From positions 212,572 to 276,571 of the forward strand of contig NZ_JAUSVS010000006.1 in assembly GCF_030814835.1 (NCBI RefSeq): 64,000 nt of DNA, in the 5' to 3' direction. This document shows positions 33,716-47,322 of the stretch, in pieces; the first letter of the stretch is position 1, and each line of letters starts with the position of its first letter. Under the pieces are notes generated by a model. It had not been told where the DNA came from. It made no database searches and saw nothing but the letters and a program-made list of their open reading frames with translations. The position numbers and the translations under genes were made by a program. This DNA comes from Caulobacter ginsengisoli. GTDB taxonomy: Bacteria; Pseudomonadota; Alphaproteobacteria; Caulobacterales; Caulobacteraceae.

Positions 33716-34345
33716 CTAGCTGTGAGCGAAGATGTCCATTTCCCCCCACCCCGCCAGATCAAGGCGCGCGCGGTGCGGCAGGAAGTCGAAACAGGCCTGG
33801 GCCAGGCCCATGCGGCCTTCCCGGATAAGCATGGTTTCAAGCTTTTCCTTGACCGCATGCAGATGCAGCACGTCGGTGGCGGCATAGGCCAGCTGCTCGG
33901 GGCTGAGTTTGGCGGCGCCCCAGTCGCTGCTCTGCTGGGCCTTGGAGAGGTCGACCCCGACCAGCTCCTTGACCACGTCCTTGAGGCCATGGCGGTCGGT
34001 ATAGGTGCGGGCGATCTTGGAGCCGATCTTGGTGCACCAGACCGGCGTGGTGGTGACGCCCAGATAGAGCTCGAACATGGCGATGTCGAACCTCCCGAAG
34101 TGGAAGATCTTCAGGATGGAGGGATTGAGCAGCAGGGCCTTGAGGTTGGGGCAGTCGTAGCTCGAGCGGTCCAGCCGCACCATGTGGGCGTCGCCGTCCC
34201 CGGCCGACAGCTGCACCACGCAGAGGGGATCCCGCCTCAGGTTGAGGCCCATGGTCTCGGAATCGATGGCGAGACTGCTCGCGCCCTCGAACAGGCCCTC
34301 CGGCAGGTCGCCCTCATGCAGATGATTGGCCAAGGCTCGCTCCAC
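33716..34345 (-). CDS. rnd: Ribonuclease D-type 3'-5' exonuclease, short form
   Basis: A 209-residue DEDD exonuclease: LAIDSETMGL (D, E), HFGRFDIAMF (D) and the final motif with YAATDVLHLH (Y...D). It has only the catalytic domain and lacks the HRDC domains of E. coli RNase D (about 375 residues), typical for Alphaproteobacteria. It trims tRNA or other RNA 3' ends. Upstream neighbour of lptC; a tRNA-Leu gene lies just before it on the same strand. Confidence 0.88.
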   Translation of the reverse strand: MERALANHLHEGDLPEGLFEGASSLAIDSETMGLNLRRDPLCVVQLSAGDGDAHMVRLDRSSYDCPNLKALLLNPSILKIFHFGRFDIAMFELYLGVTTTPVWCTKIGSKIARTYTDRHGLKDVVKELVGVDLSKAQQSSDWGAAKLSPEQLAYAATDVLHLHAVKEKLETMLIREGRMGLAQACFDFLPHRARLDLAGWGEMDIFAHS

Positions 34346-34446
34346 GCTCCCAAGGGCGCATCTATAGAGAGTGATGACGGCTATTCAAAATTGCCACCTA
34401 GGTAAGGGTGGCTCGCCATCCGAAGCTCTCGTTAGAGAGCGAAGGG

Positions 34447-34533
<87 letters not shown>

Positions 34534-34667
34534 CCGCATCTCCGACCCTTTCGGATCGGCGCGAGGCGAGCCTCTTAGGGCGCCGTCATCGGACGGTCAA
34601 CAGCGGCCGTTGCCTCTTGAGGGGGCATCGTCTATCCGAACCTCTTCTTCTTAGGAGCGCGGCGCGC

Positions 34668-35642
34668 ATGCAGGGTCTGGTCACCGTCTTTGGGGGAACC
34701 GGTTTTGTCGGCCGCCAGGTCGTGCGCGCCCTGGCCAAGCGGGGCCTGCGGGTCCGGGTCGCCGCTCGCAACCCCGGGCGGGGCTATCGCCTGCGCATGC
34801 TGGGCGATGTCGGCCAGATCGAGGTGGTCCAGGCCAACCTCCGCAACAAGGCCTCGGTGGCCCGGGCGCTCGAAGGCGCCGAGGGCTGCGTCAACCTGGT
34901 GGGCGTGCTGCAGGAGGTGGGCCGCCAGGGCTTCCAGACCATCCATGCCATGGGGGCCAAGACCGTCGCCGAGGCCTGCGCGGCGGCCGGCGTCACCCGG
35001 CTGGTGCAGATCTCGGCCGTCGGCGCCGATGAGCATTCGGCCTCGAAATACGCCCGCACCAAGGCCATGGGCGAGGCGGCGGCCCGCGAGGCCTATCCAG
35101 GCGTGACCATCGTGCGGCCCTCGATCGTCTTTGGCCCCGAGGATCGCTTCTTCAACCAGTTCGCCCAGTTGGCGGCGCTCAGCCCGGCCCTGCCGCTGTT
35201 CGGCGGCGGCCATACGAAATTCCAGCCGGCCTATGTCGCCGACGTGGCCGAGGCCATCGCCCGAATCATCGAGGACCCGGCGACCCAGGGCCAGACCTAC
35301 GAACTGGGCGGCCCGGGGGTGTTCAGCTTCAAGGAACTGATGGAGTTCGTGTTGCGCGAGACCGGCCGCAGCCGGCTGTTGCTGCCGCTTCCCTGGCCCG
35401 TGGCCGGGCTGATCGGCATGGGCGGCGACCTGGCCGCGCTGGTCTATGGCTACATCCCGCTGGTCCCGGCCCCGATCACCTCCGACCAGGTCACCGCGCT
35501 GAAGAGCGACAATGTCGCTTCGGGCCAGGGCTTCGAGGCCCTGGGCATCGTTCCCAAGAGCATCGAGGCCATCGTCCCCAGCTACCTCTACCGCTACCGC
35601 AAGGGCGGCCAGTACGCCGAGGCGCCGGAAGGGGCGTTCTGA
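34668..35642 (+). CDS. Complex I NDUFA9-family NAD(P)-binding epimerase/reductase
   Basis: A 324-residue atypical short-chain dehydrogenase starting at ATG 34668 (AGGAG upstream). The Rossmann motif is FGGTGFVGRQVV at residues 7-18. YARTKAMGEAA holds the YxxxK pair. The C-terminal part (QTYELGGPGVFSFKELM) is typical of bacterial homologues of mitochondrial complex I subunit NDUFA9. The true substrate is not known; an assembly or quinone-related role is inferred from the family. Confidence 0.87.
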   Translation: MQGLVTVFGGTGFVGRQVVRALAKRGLRVRVAARNPGRGYRLRMLGDVGQIEVVQANLRNKASVARALEGAEGCVNLVGVLQEVGRQGFQTIHAMGAKTVAEACAAAGVTRLVQISAVGADEHSASKYARTKAMGEAAAREAYPGVTIVRPSIVFGPEDRFFNQFAQLAALSPALPLFGGGHTKFQPAYVADVAEAIARIIEDPATQGQTYELGGPGVFSFKELMEFVLRETGRSRLLLPLPWPVAGLIGMGGDLAALVYGYIPLVPAPITSDQVTALKSDNVASGQGFEALGIVPKSIEAIVPSYLYRYRKGGQYAEAPEGAF

Positions 35643-35716
35643 GGTTAGGGGCTAGGGATTAGGGATTAGGGATGGCGCAGGCTGCTAGCCCCTAGCCCCT
35701 AGCCCCTAGCCCCTGA
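35643..35716. repeat. TAGGGGC-type heptamer inverted repeat, copy 1
   Basis: Left: repeats of TAGGGGC/TAGGGAT. Right: CTAGCCC repeated four times, the complementary arm, so the whole is a slippery hairpin between convergent genes. The TAG stop of uppP (35706-35708) lies inside the right arm. A related copy lies at 52858-52919. Confidence 0.75.
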
Positions 35717-36503
35717 TCAGCCACAGCCCCAGCGCCCCGACGACGATCCGCCAGACGCCGAACAGGCTGAAGCCGCGCTTTCCCACGAAGCCGATCATCC
35801 ACTTCACCACCGCCAGCCCGACCAGGAACGACACCCCGAACCCGATGGCGATCAGCCAGGCCTGGCTGGAGTTGAGCGTGTCGCGGGCGTCCCACAGGTC
35901 CAGGGTGAAGGCGCCGGCCATGGTCGGCATGGCCAGGAAGAAGCTGAACTCGGCGGCGGCCTTGCGGTCGACGCCGGCCAGCATGGCGCCGGCGATGGTG
36001 GCGCCCGAGCGGGAGACGCCCGGGACCAGGGCCAGGCACTGCACCAGGCCGATGATCAGCGAGGTGTGCAGCGGCAGGGTCATGGCGTCCTCGTGCCGGG
36101 GCGTGGGGCGCCAGCGGTCCAGGACGATCAGCAGGACGCCGCCGATGATCAGCGACCAGCAGATCAGGCTGACGCTCTCCATGAAGGTCCCGTTGATCAC
36201 CTTGTGCAGGCCCAGACCGGCGGCCACCGCCGGCAGGAAGGCGATCAGCACGCTGAGCACGAAACGGCGGGCCGCCGGATCGCTGGGCAGGCGCAGGACC
36301 ACGTCCCACAGCCGCTGGAAATAGAGCACCACCACCGACAGGATGGCGCCCAGCTGGATCAGCACCACGAAGGTCTTCCAGGACGGGTCTTCCAGGCCCA
36401 GCAGCCTGGCCGCCAGCAGCAGGTGGCCGGTGGACGACACCGGGATGAACTCGGTCAGGCCCTCGACCAGACCCAGGATAATGGCGTTCAGCCAGTCGGC
36501 CAT
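35706..36503 (-). CDS. uppP: Undecaprenyl-diphosphatase UppP (BacA)
   Basis: A 265-residue integral membrane phosphatase that recycles undecaprenyl pyrophosphate and gives bacitracin resistance. The motifs EGLTEFIPVSSTGHL (residues 14-28) and PGVSRSGATI are intact. About eight helices. The last codons (IRG and stop) are written in the TAGGGGC repeat, so its original terminus may have been replaced. Confidence 0.95.
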   Translation of the reverse strand: MADWLNAIILGLVEGLTEFIPVSSTGHLLLAARLLGLEDPSWKTFVVLIQLGAILSVVVLYFQRLWDVVLRLPSDPAARRFVLSVLIAFLPAVAAGLGLHKVINGTFMESVSLICWSLIIGGVLLIVLDRWRPTPRHEDAMTLPLHTSLIIGLVQCLALVPGVSRSGATIAGAMLAGVDRKAAAEFSFFLAMPTMAGAFTLDLWDARDTLNSSQAWLIAIGFGVSFLVGLAVVKWMIGFVGKRGFSLFGVWRIVVGALGLWLIRG

Positions 36504-36699
36504 TTCGGCTTCCCCAAAGCTATTGTCCCAAGATGGGACCAGTTATTTCGTTACGAACCGCGAAGCCGTTCATTTATCCGTCAGTCGCGCGAAATTTGGT
36601 CCCTGAAGTTGACCAACGCATTTTTCTTCCCCTTTGGGCGCGATAAGGAGCCCGCTGTGAAAGTTTTCTCCGCCCGCACAGGCACTGAAAGGGTTTGGC

Positions 36700-38148
36700 A
36701 TGGCCGAGCGCATGCTGAAGTTCACCACCGTCGCGCGCTCCACCCCTGAAAAGCGGGACGCGCAGGCGCGCGACCGCGACTTTCACGAAATCTATGCCGA
36801 CTTCATCGACGCCAAGGCTGCCGAGCAGTCCTCGCGCTGTTCGCAGTGCGGCGTCCCCTTCTGCCAGACCCATTGCCCCCTGCACAACAACATCCCCGAC
36901 TGGCTGCGGCTGACCGCCGCCGGGCGGCTGGAGGAGGCCTATCAACTCTCCCAGGCCACCAACTCCATGCCGGAGATCTGTGGCCGCATCTGTCCGCAGG
37001 ATCGCCTGTGCGAGGGCAACTGCGTCATCGAGCAGTCGGGCCATGGCACGGTGACCATCGGCTCCGTGGAGAAATACCTGACCGACAAGGCCTGGGAGGA
37101 GGGCTGGGTCCAGCCCCTGACCCCCGGGGCCGATCGCGGCCAGTCGGTGGGGATCATCGGCGCCGGACCGGCCGGGCTGTCGGCGGCCGAGCTGCTGCGC
37201 GAGCAGGGCTACAGCGTCACCGTCTATGACCGCCATGACCGGCCGGGCGGGCTGCTGATCTACGGCATCCCGGGCTTCAAGCTGGAAAAAGACGTCGTCC
37301 AGCGCCGCACCCGGCGGCTCGAGGACGGCGGCGTCGAATTCAGGCTGAACTTCGAGGTCGGCCGCGACGCTTCGCTGGATGATCTGCGCGGGAAGCATGA
37401 CGCCATCCTGCTGGCGACCGGCGTCTACCAGGCCCGCGACCTGACCGTCCCCGGCGCTGGCTCGCAGGGCGTGGTCCAGGGGCTCGACTATCTGATCGCT
37501 TCCAACCGCAAGGGTCTGGGCGACGCCGTGGAGGCCTTCGACAGCGGCGTGCTCGACGCCGACGGCAAGGATGTGGTGGTCATCGGCGGCGGCGACACCG
37601 CCATGGACTGCGTGCGCACCGCCGTGCGCCAGGGGGCCACGTCCGTGACCTGCCTCTACCGCCGCGACCGGGCCAATATGCCCGGCTCGATGCGCGAGGT
37701 CGCCCATGCCGAGGAGGAGGGCGTAGTGTTCGACTGGCTGGCCGCGCCGCGCGCCGTGCTGGGCGAGGCCGAGGCGGCGGACGGCGTCCGCGCCCACCGC
37801 ATGCGGCTGGGCCCGCCGGACAGCTCGGGCCGCTCCAGCCCCGAGCCGATGGAGGACAGCGACTATGACCTGCCGGCCAGGCTGGTGATCACGGCCCTGG
37901 GCTTCGAGCCCGAGGACCTGCCGACCCTGTTCGGCGCCCCGCATCTGAAGGTCGGTCGCGCCGGCACGGTGCAGCTGGCCGACCGTAGAGCCAAGCGCAC
38001 CAGCCTGCCGGGCGTCTATGCCGCGGGGGATATCGTCCGGGGCGCCTCGCTGGTGGTCTGGGCGATCCGCGACGGCCGGGATGCGGCGGCGGCGATCCAC
38101 GCCGACCTGCTGGCCCGGGTTTCGCCCGCGCTCGTGGCGGCGGAGTGA
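36700..38148 (+). CDS. gltD: Glutamate synthase small (beta) subunit GltD
   Basis: A 482-residue subunit that passes electrons from NADPH to GltB. Two cysteine clusters at the N terminus (CSQCGVPFCQTHCPLHN, CGRICPQDRLCEGNC) hold 4Fe-4S centres. FAD binding is GIIGAGPAGLSAAELL and NADPH binding VVIGGGDTAMDC. It is followed by gltB, but with a clover element in the 229-bp gap. A dyad TTGGTC-N9-GACCAA lies about 90 bp before the start and may be an operator. Confidence 0.95.
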   Translation: MAERMLKFTTVARSTPEKRDAQARDRDFHEIYADFIDAKAAEQSSRCSQCGVPFCQTHCPLHNNIPDWLRLTAAGRLEEAYQLSQATNSMPEICGRICPQDRLCEGNCVIEQSGHGTVTIGSVEKYLTDKAWEEGWVQPLTPGADRGQSVGIIGAGPAGLSAAELLREQGYSVTVYDRHDRPGGLLIYGIPGFKLEKDVVQRRTRRLEDGGVEFRLNFEVGRDASLDDLRGKHDAILLATGVYQARDLTVPGAGSQGVVQGLDYLIASNRKGLGDAVEAFDSGVLDADGKDVVVIGGGDTAMDCVRTAVRQGATSVTCLYRRDRANMPGSMREVAHAEEEGVVFDWLAAPRAVLGEAEAADGVRAHRMRLGPPDSSGRSSPEPMEDSDYDLPARLVITALGFEPEDLPTLFGAPHLKVGRAGTVQLADRRAKRTSLPGVYAAGDIVRGASLVVWAIRDGRDAAAAIHADLLARVSPALVAAE

Positions 38149-38170
38149 AGGCGATGACGCACGCCATGCC

Positions 38171-38351
38171 AATCCTCCCCCGGAGGGGGAGGGGGACCAT
38201 GCGGAGCATGGTGGAGGGGGTTGCCGCTGCATCCACCTTTGCCCGAGGGCCCGCAGCCGAACCGCCGCGATTTTTCCTGACGCCTGAATGTAGCTCAAAC
38301 CCCCTCCACCACGCCTTCGGCGCGGTCCCCCTCCCCCTCCGGGGGAGGATT
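38171..38351 (-). repeat. 182-bp clover-type intergenic element (family 2), copy E, reverse, inside the gltDB operon
   Basis: Left hairpin ACCATGC-GGA-GCATGGT; core on the right side TCCTGACGCCTGAATGTAG; right hairpin ACCACGCC-TTC-GGCGCGGT. It begins 22 bp after the gltD stop and ends 26 bp before the gltB start. It is the only copy located between two genes expected to be co-transcribed as subunits of one enzyme. Confidence 0.9.
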
Positions 38352-38377
38352 CTCAATCCCGCTGCTGGAGCGCCCCA

Positions 38378-42916
<4,539 letters not shown>

Positions 42917-42920
42917 AGTA

Positions 42921-43086
42921 CCAGCCCTTCCCCCGCTGGCGGGGGAAGTGGGCCGACAGCGCAGCTGGAGGCTCGTTGGGGGCCCTTTACGGGCTGCGTG
43001 CCACCCGCCAACGCCGCTAGGACCCCCAACGACCTTCGATGCTGCGCATCTCAGGCCACTTCCCCCGCCAGCGGGGGAAGGGCTTG
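42921..43086. repeat. Intergenic inverted repeat with 29-bp arms between convergent genes
   Basis: Outer arms: AGCCCTTCCCCCGCTGGCGG... (42923-42951) against its reverse complement (43056-43084), each containing a CCCCCGC-TGGC-GGGGG hairpin. Inner arms GTTGGGGGCCC and GACCCCCAAC also pair. It fills the space between gltB and the HTH-citrate synthase gene. The architecture (hairpinned arms plus inner arms) resembles family 2 but the sequence differs. Confidence 0.75.
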
Positions 43087-43090
43087 GCGC

Positions 43091-44248
43091 TCATCCGCCG
43101 ACAGGTTCACCCACGTACCGCGCCCGCGGCCTGATCAGCTGCCCTGTCTGCAGCTGCTCCACCGCATGGGCGATCCAGCCCGCCGTGCGGGCCACCGCGA
43201 AGATCAGGAACGGGGCGTCCTCCACCAGCTTGAGGTGCTGGGCCAGCGCCACCAGGGCGAAATCGACATTGGCCGCCTCGCCGGTGCCGCCCTCCACGGC
43301 GGCGCGCAGGCGCTGCATTTCGGGATCGGGGGTGAAGGCGGTGAGCAGGGCTTCGGCGCGGGGGTCGCCCTCGGGATAAAGCGGATGGCCGAAGCCGGGG
43401 AGGGGGCCGGCGCGGGCCAGGCGGCCGGCGACCGCCGCCTCGGGGCCGATGCGGCGGGCTTCTTCGACGAGGTTGAGGACGCGGGGGGCCATGCCGCCGT
43501 GAAGGGGGCCGGAGAGGGCCGAGAGGCCGGCCAGGGCGGCCGCCGCGAGAGAGGCGCCGGTCGAGGCGGTGACCCGGGCGGCGAAGGTCGAGGCGTTGAG
43601 TTCGTGGTCGGCCAGCAGGACCAGGGCGCGGCGGATCAGGTCCTCCGAACCGGGCGCGCCGCCCCAGGCGCGGGCGAGGCGGACATGGATCGCCCCATCG
43701 CCGGTCTCGCCGGCGGCGGCGTCGGCGACGGCGTCGAGCAGGCCGGCGGCTTCCACGGCCAGGGCCAGGGGCGCTCGGCCCCGGCCGGGGGGGTCGACGC
43801 CGGCGCGGCTGGCCAGGGTGGCGAACAGGCGGCTGCGGCCCGAGGCCAGCGCCGGCGGGGCCGGGCGGTTGTCGGCCTTCAGGGCCGCGCCGTGGCCGCC
43901 GCGCAGGAGGCGGGCGACGCCCTCCAGGCTTTCGTTGGCGGAGAGGACCACGGCGTCGCGGCCGCGATACCAAAGGCGGCCACCGGCCACGGTGGTGATG
44001 GCGCTGGCCAGGACCGGTTCCCCCCAGGCGATGGCGCTCTGGGCGACCTCGGCGGCCTTGCGGCCACGACCCTTGCGGGCGGCCAGCTGGCCCACATCGG
44101 CGAGGCGATAGCGGCTGCGGCGGGGATCGTCGGGGTCGGGGCGGGCCTCGATGCGGCCCCGGCTGACATAGGCGTAGAGGGTCTGGGGCCGGATGCCCAG
44201 GCGATCCATCGCCTCGTCGGCGCTCAGCCAGTCCCGATCTCCGGACAT
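43091..44248 (-). CDS. Citrate synthase-family protein with N-terminal MerR/excisionase-type HTH
   Basis: A 385-residue fusion. Residues 6-52 are a winged HTH (WLSADEAMDRLGIRPQTLYAYVSRG, then PDDPRRSRYRLADV). Residues about 70-385 are a citrate synthase fold with the catalytic residues retained: H250 (SGPLHGGM), H288 (GFGHPLYPEGDPR) and D329 (NVDF). It may therefore be an enzyme and a DNA-binding regulator at once. A citrate synthase gene is divergent, with a 17-bp palindrome in between. ATG 44248 is chosen; a TTG two codons upstream is possible. Confidence 0.85.
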   Translation of the reverse strand: MSGDRDWLSADEAMDRLGIRPQTLYAYVSRGRIEARPDPDDPRRSRYRLADVGQLAARKGRGRKAAEVAQSAIAWGEPVLASAITTVAGGRLWYRGRDAVVLSANESLEGVARLLRGGHGAALKADNRPAPPALASGRSRLFATLASRAGVDPPGRGRAPLALAVEAAGLLDAVADAAAGETGDGAIHVRLARAWGGAPGSEDLIRRALVLLADHELNASTFAARVTASTGASLAAAALAGLSALSGPLHGGMAPRVLNLVEEARRIGPEAAVAGRLARAGPLPGFGHPLYPEGDPRAEALLTAFTPDPEMQRLRAAVEGGTGEAANVDFALVALAQHLKLVEDAPFLIFAVARTAGWIAHAVEQLQTGQLIRPRARYVGEPVGG

Positions 44249-44262
44249 TGACAAATCCTATA

Positions 44263-44279
44263 TTGATCAAGTTGATCAA
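44263..44279. promoter_or_regulatory. 17-bp perfect palindrome TTGATCAA-G-TTGATCAA between the divergent citrate synthases
   Basis: Two TTGATCAA palindromes in tandem around a central G. It is 14 bp upstream of the HTH-citrate synthase ATG. TATAGG, a likely -10 for that gene, directly follows it on the minus strand, so the palindrome would fill the -35/-10 spacer. It is 67 bp before the other gene's ATG. A good candidate operator for the HTH fusion. Confidence 0.7.
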
Positions 44280-44346
44280 GATTGACGATAACACGCGATG
44301 GCGCGATCTGTCAGCCGCGAATGAGGGATTGAGAAGGAAAAACGCC

Positions 44347-45432
44347 ATGTCCGACGGGCTGGATGACGTCGTCGCCGCCGAAACCGTGCTGTCCGAGGTC
44401 GACGGCCAGGCCGGCCGGCTGGTGATCCGCGGCTACCCCCTGAACCAGCTGGCCGGGCGCACCAGTTTCGAACAGGCCGCCCATCTGTTGTTCGACGGCT
44501 TCTTCGACGACCTGCCCGGCGACTTCACCGCCGCCCTGGGCCGGGCCCGCGGCGAGGTGTTCGGCGAGGTGGCGGCGCTGGACGCCGGTCTGAAGGCCCG
44601 CTCGCCGATCGAGGCCATGCGCGCCCTGACCGCGCGGCTGCAGGATGGCGACACGCTGGATATCGCCTTCCGCCTGCTGGCCGCCCCGGCCGTCTTCACC
44701 GCCGCCGTGGTGCGTGAGCAGGGCGGCCAGGCCGCCGTCGCCCCGGACCCCAAGCTGGGCCACGCCGCCGATATCCTGCGTATGCTGCGCGGCGCGCCCG
44801 CCTCAGCCGCCGAGGCGGCGGCGCTGGACGCCTATCTGGTCACGGTCTGCGACCATGGCCTCAACGCCTCGACCTTCGCCGCCCGCGTGATTGCTTCGAC
44901 TAGAGCCGGCCTGACCAGCGCCGTGGTCGGCGGGATCAGCGCCCTGAAGGGCCCGCTGCATGGCGGAGCGCCGGGGCCGGTGATCGACATGCTGGACGGC
45001 ATCGGGACGCCCGAGAACGCCCGGGCCTGGATCGAGGCGGCCCTGGACCATGGCGACCGGCTGATGGGATTCGGACACCGCATCTACCGGGTGCGCGACC
45101 CCAGGGCCGACGCCCTGAAGACGGCCATCGGCCGGCTGGCCGAGAGCTCCAACGCCCTGCCGGGGCGCCTGGCCTTCGCGGAGGCGGTGGAGACGGCGGC
45201 CCTGACCATCCTCAAGGAGCGCAAGCCGGATCGGGCGCTGGACGTCAATGTCGAGTTCTACACGGCGCTGTTGCTGGAGGCGTTGGCGTTTCCGCCGTCT
45301 GCCTTCACCTGCGTGTTCGCCATGGGGCGGGTGGCGGGCTGGATCGCCCATGCGCGGGAGCAGCTGGCGGGCGGGCGGCTGATCCGGCCGCAGTCGCGGT
45401 ATGTGGGGCCGGAGCCGAGAAGGGCGGCTTAG
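44347..45432 (+). CDS. Citrate synthase / 2-methylcitrate synthase-like enzyme
   Basis: A 361-residue single-domain citrate synthase from ATG 44347 (AAGGAAA upstream). H205 (KGPLHGG) and H244 (GFGHRIYRVRDPR) are conserved; the position of the catalytic Asp is E303 (NVEFYTA). The GWIAHAREQ arginine is present. The short length and lack of N-terminal extension fit the type I citrate/methylcitrate synthases. No prpB or prpD is adjacent. Divergent from the HTH-fused paralogue, with which it shares about 35 identical C-terminal-type features (LIRP...RYVG). Confidence 0.88.
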   Translation: MSDGLDDVVAAETVLSEVDGQAGRLVIRGYPLNQLAGRTSFEQAAHLLFDGFFDDLPGDFTAALGRARGEVFGEVAALDAGLKARSPIEAMRALTARLQDGDTLDIAFRLLAAPAVFTAAVVREQGGQAAVAPDPKLGHAADILRMLRGAPASAAEAAALDAYLVTVCDHGLNASTFAARVIASTRAGLTSAVVGGISALKGPLHGGAPGPVIDMLDGIGTPENARAWIEAALDHGDRLMGFGHRIYRVRDPRADALKTAIGRLAESSNALPGRLAFAEAVETAALTILKERKPDRALDVNVEFYTALLLEALAFPPSAFTCVFAMGRVAGWIAHAREQLAGGRLIRPQSRYVGPEPRRAA

Positions 45433-45532
45433 GGCCAGGCGAAAGGCGGAAATCCTAGCGGCGGCGGACGTGTTCGAAAGTCGAGAGTCGTTTGCGCTGG
45501 GGTCATCGCGCCCCCTCGGCTAGAACCCCCCC

Positions 45533-46492
45533 ATGACCCCCCACGTCCATGGCCTGCCGCCGGCCGAGGCCGCCGTCCTGACCCGGCGCATCACCCTGCT
45601 GTCCACGGCGACGGCGGCGGTGCTGATCGCCGTCAAGCTGGTCGCCTACATCATGAGCGGGTCGATGGCCGTGATGGCGTCCTTGGCCGACAGCGGGCTG
45701 GACCTGCTGGCTTCGCTGATCACCGCCTACGCCGTCCGCTACGCCGCCAAGGCGCCGGACGCCGGCCACCGGTTCGGGCATGGCAAGGCCGAGGCCTTCG
45801 CCAGCCTGCTGCAGGGCGGGCTGGTGTTCAGTTCCGCCGCCCTGGTCGGGCGCGAGGCCATCGACCGGCTGCTGCATCCCTACCTGATCCGGGCCGAGGC
45901 CTGGTCCATGGGGGCCATGGCGGTCTCGATCGTGCTGACCCTGGGATTGATCCTCGCCCAGGCGCGGGTGCTGAAGGCGACCAGCTCGGTGGCGGTTTCG
46001 GGGGATCGGGCCCACTACGCCGCCGACCTGGCCTCCAACGCCATGGCCCTGATCGGTATCGCCCTGGCGGCGATTTTCGATGAGCCCCGGGTCGACGCGG
46101 CGGCGGGGCTGCTGGTGACGGGATGGCTGGTCTGGGGCGCCGTGGGGGTGTTCCGGCAGGCCGCCGACCAGCTGATGGACCGCGAACTGCCCGAGGAAGC
46201 CCGGGCCCGCATCGCGGCGCTGGTCACCGTCGATCCGCGCCTGACCGATGTCCACCAGCTGCGCACCCGCGCCTCTGGCCCCTACATCCATATCCAGCTG
46301 CATGCCGACATGGACCCGGACCTGACCCTGGACGAGGCTCATGTCGCGGTGGTCGAGGCCGAGAAGCGGATCCTGGCCGCCTTCCCCGCCGCCGATATCA
46401 TCATCCACCTGGATCCGCGCGGCCGGGCCGAACCGCACGGCGGGGCGTTTGCAGAGATGGGCGCGGAAAGCCTCACGGAAGAGATGCGGTAA
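45533..46492 (+). CDS. Cation diffusion facilitator (FieF/CDF) metal transporter
   Basis: A 319-residue CDF protein with six membrane helices. Metal-site residues are in SLADSGLDLL (helix II) and HYAADLASN (helix V). The signature GHRFGHGKAEAFASL follows helix II. The C-terminal cytoplasmic ferredoxin-like domain contains the regulatory histidines (HLDPRG, HADMD). It probably exports Fe2+ or Zn2+ using the proton gradient. Confidence 0.93.
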   Translation: MTPHVHGLPPAEAAVLTRRITLLSTATAAVLIAVKLVAYIMSGSMAVMASLADSGLDLLASLITAYAVRYAAKAPDAGHRFGHGKAEAFASLLQGGLVFSSAALVGREAIDRLLHPYLIRAEAWSMGAMAVSIVLTLGLILAQARVLKATSSVAVSGDRAHYAADLASNAMALIGIALAAIFDEPRVDAAAGLLVTGWLVWGAVGVFRQAADQLMDRELPEEARARIAALVTVDPRLTDVHQLRTRASGPYIHIQLHADMDPDLTLDEAHVAVVEAEKRILAAFPAADIIIHLDPRGRAEPHGGAFAEMGAESLTEEMR

Positions 46493-46574
46493 ACGCGGTC
46501 TTAACGCGGGTATGCGCGTTGTGGGGGCGTTGATTCGTCGTCGTCTTCCGACTGAAAGTCCCCGTCAGAACCGC

Positions 46575-47261
46575 ATGAGCGTCGTCCGCACCCTTCACCA
46601 CTATCCCCTGGACCCCGCCTCGCGGCAGGTCCGGCTGGCGCTGGGCGAAAAGCGCCTGCCGTTCAGCGAGGTGATCGTGCGCTACTGGGAGCAGCCGCCC
46701 GAGTTCGCCGCCCTCAACCCGGCCGGGGTGCCGCCGGTTCTGGTGGAGGTGGAGGACGGCAAAACGCTGGTGGTCTGCGAGACCCGCGCCATCCTCGAGC
46801 ATCTGGAAGAGCGCTATCCCGAGCCGCCGCTGCTGGGCCGCGAGCCGGCCGAGCGGGCCGAGGCCCGGCGGCTGGCGCAATGGTTCGACCGCAAGTTCGA
46901 CGCCGAGGTCGGGGGCTCGCTGCTGCATGAGAAGCTGGAAAAGCGGCTGCTGGGCCTGGGCGCCCCCTCGCTGACCAACATGCGGGCCGGACGCGAAGCC
47001 CTGCGCCACCACCTGCTCTATCTGGAAAAGCTGCTGCAGACCCGCGACTGGCTGGCCGGCCGGCGGCTGTCGCTGGGCGACATGGCGGCGGCGGCGCATC
47101 TGTCGGTGATCGACTATCTGGGCGACCTGCCCTGGCGCGACTTCCCGGCCCTCACCGCCTGGTACATGAAGCTGAAGTCCCGGCCCTGCTTCCGCCCCCT
47201 GCTGGCCGACCGCCAGCCGGGCCTGACCCCCGCCTCCCACTACGCCGAACTCGACTTCTGA
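46575..47261 (+). CDS. fzlA: FtsZ-binding GST-like division protein FzlA
   Basis: A 228-residue GST fold (thioredoxin domain to about residue 80, then the helical domain). Caulobacter FzlA bundles and curves FtsZ filaments and is needed to activate septal wall synthesis. Residues known to matter there are at the same positions here: W38 (VRYWEQPP) and D227 (the YAELDF end). The glutathione-site cysteine/serine pattern is not conserved. A 45-bp copy of the gene's 3' end recurs at 48421-48465. Confidence 0.9.
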   Translation: MSVVRTLHHYPLDPASRQVRLALGEKRLPFSEVIVRYWEQPPEFAALNPAGVPPVLVEVEDGKTLVVCETRAILEHLEERYPEPPLLGREPAERAEARRLAQWFDRKFDAEVGGSLLHEKLEKRLLGLGAPSLTNMRAGREALRHHLLYLEKLLQTRDWLAGRRLSLGDMAAAAHLSVIDYLGDLPWRDFPALTAWYMKLKSRPCFRPLLADRQPGLTPASHYAELDF

Positions 47262-47322
47262 GGGCAGGTCGGCGACACTGCCCCGGTAATCGTGGGGGGG
47301 CGGCCTTGGTCGTCTAGGTCGT

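Noticed and set aside
35643..35716. Telomere-like repeats suggesting a linear replicon end
   Set aside because: The TAGGGGC heptamers form a short hairpin between two ordinary chromosomal genes, and a second copy lies 17 kb away in the same setting.
36590..36699. A sigma-54 promoter before gltD
   Set aside because: I looked for TGGCAC-N5-TTGC and found only a partial match near the start codon; the TTGGTC/GACCAA dyad is kept as a possible operator only.
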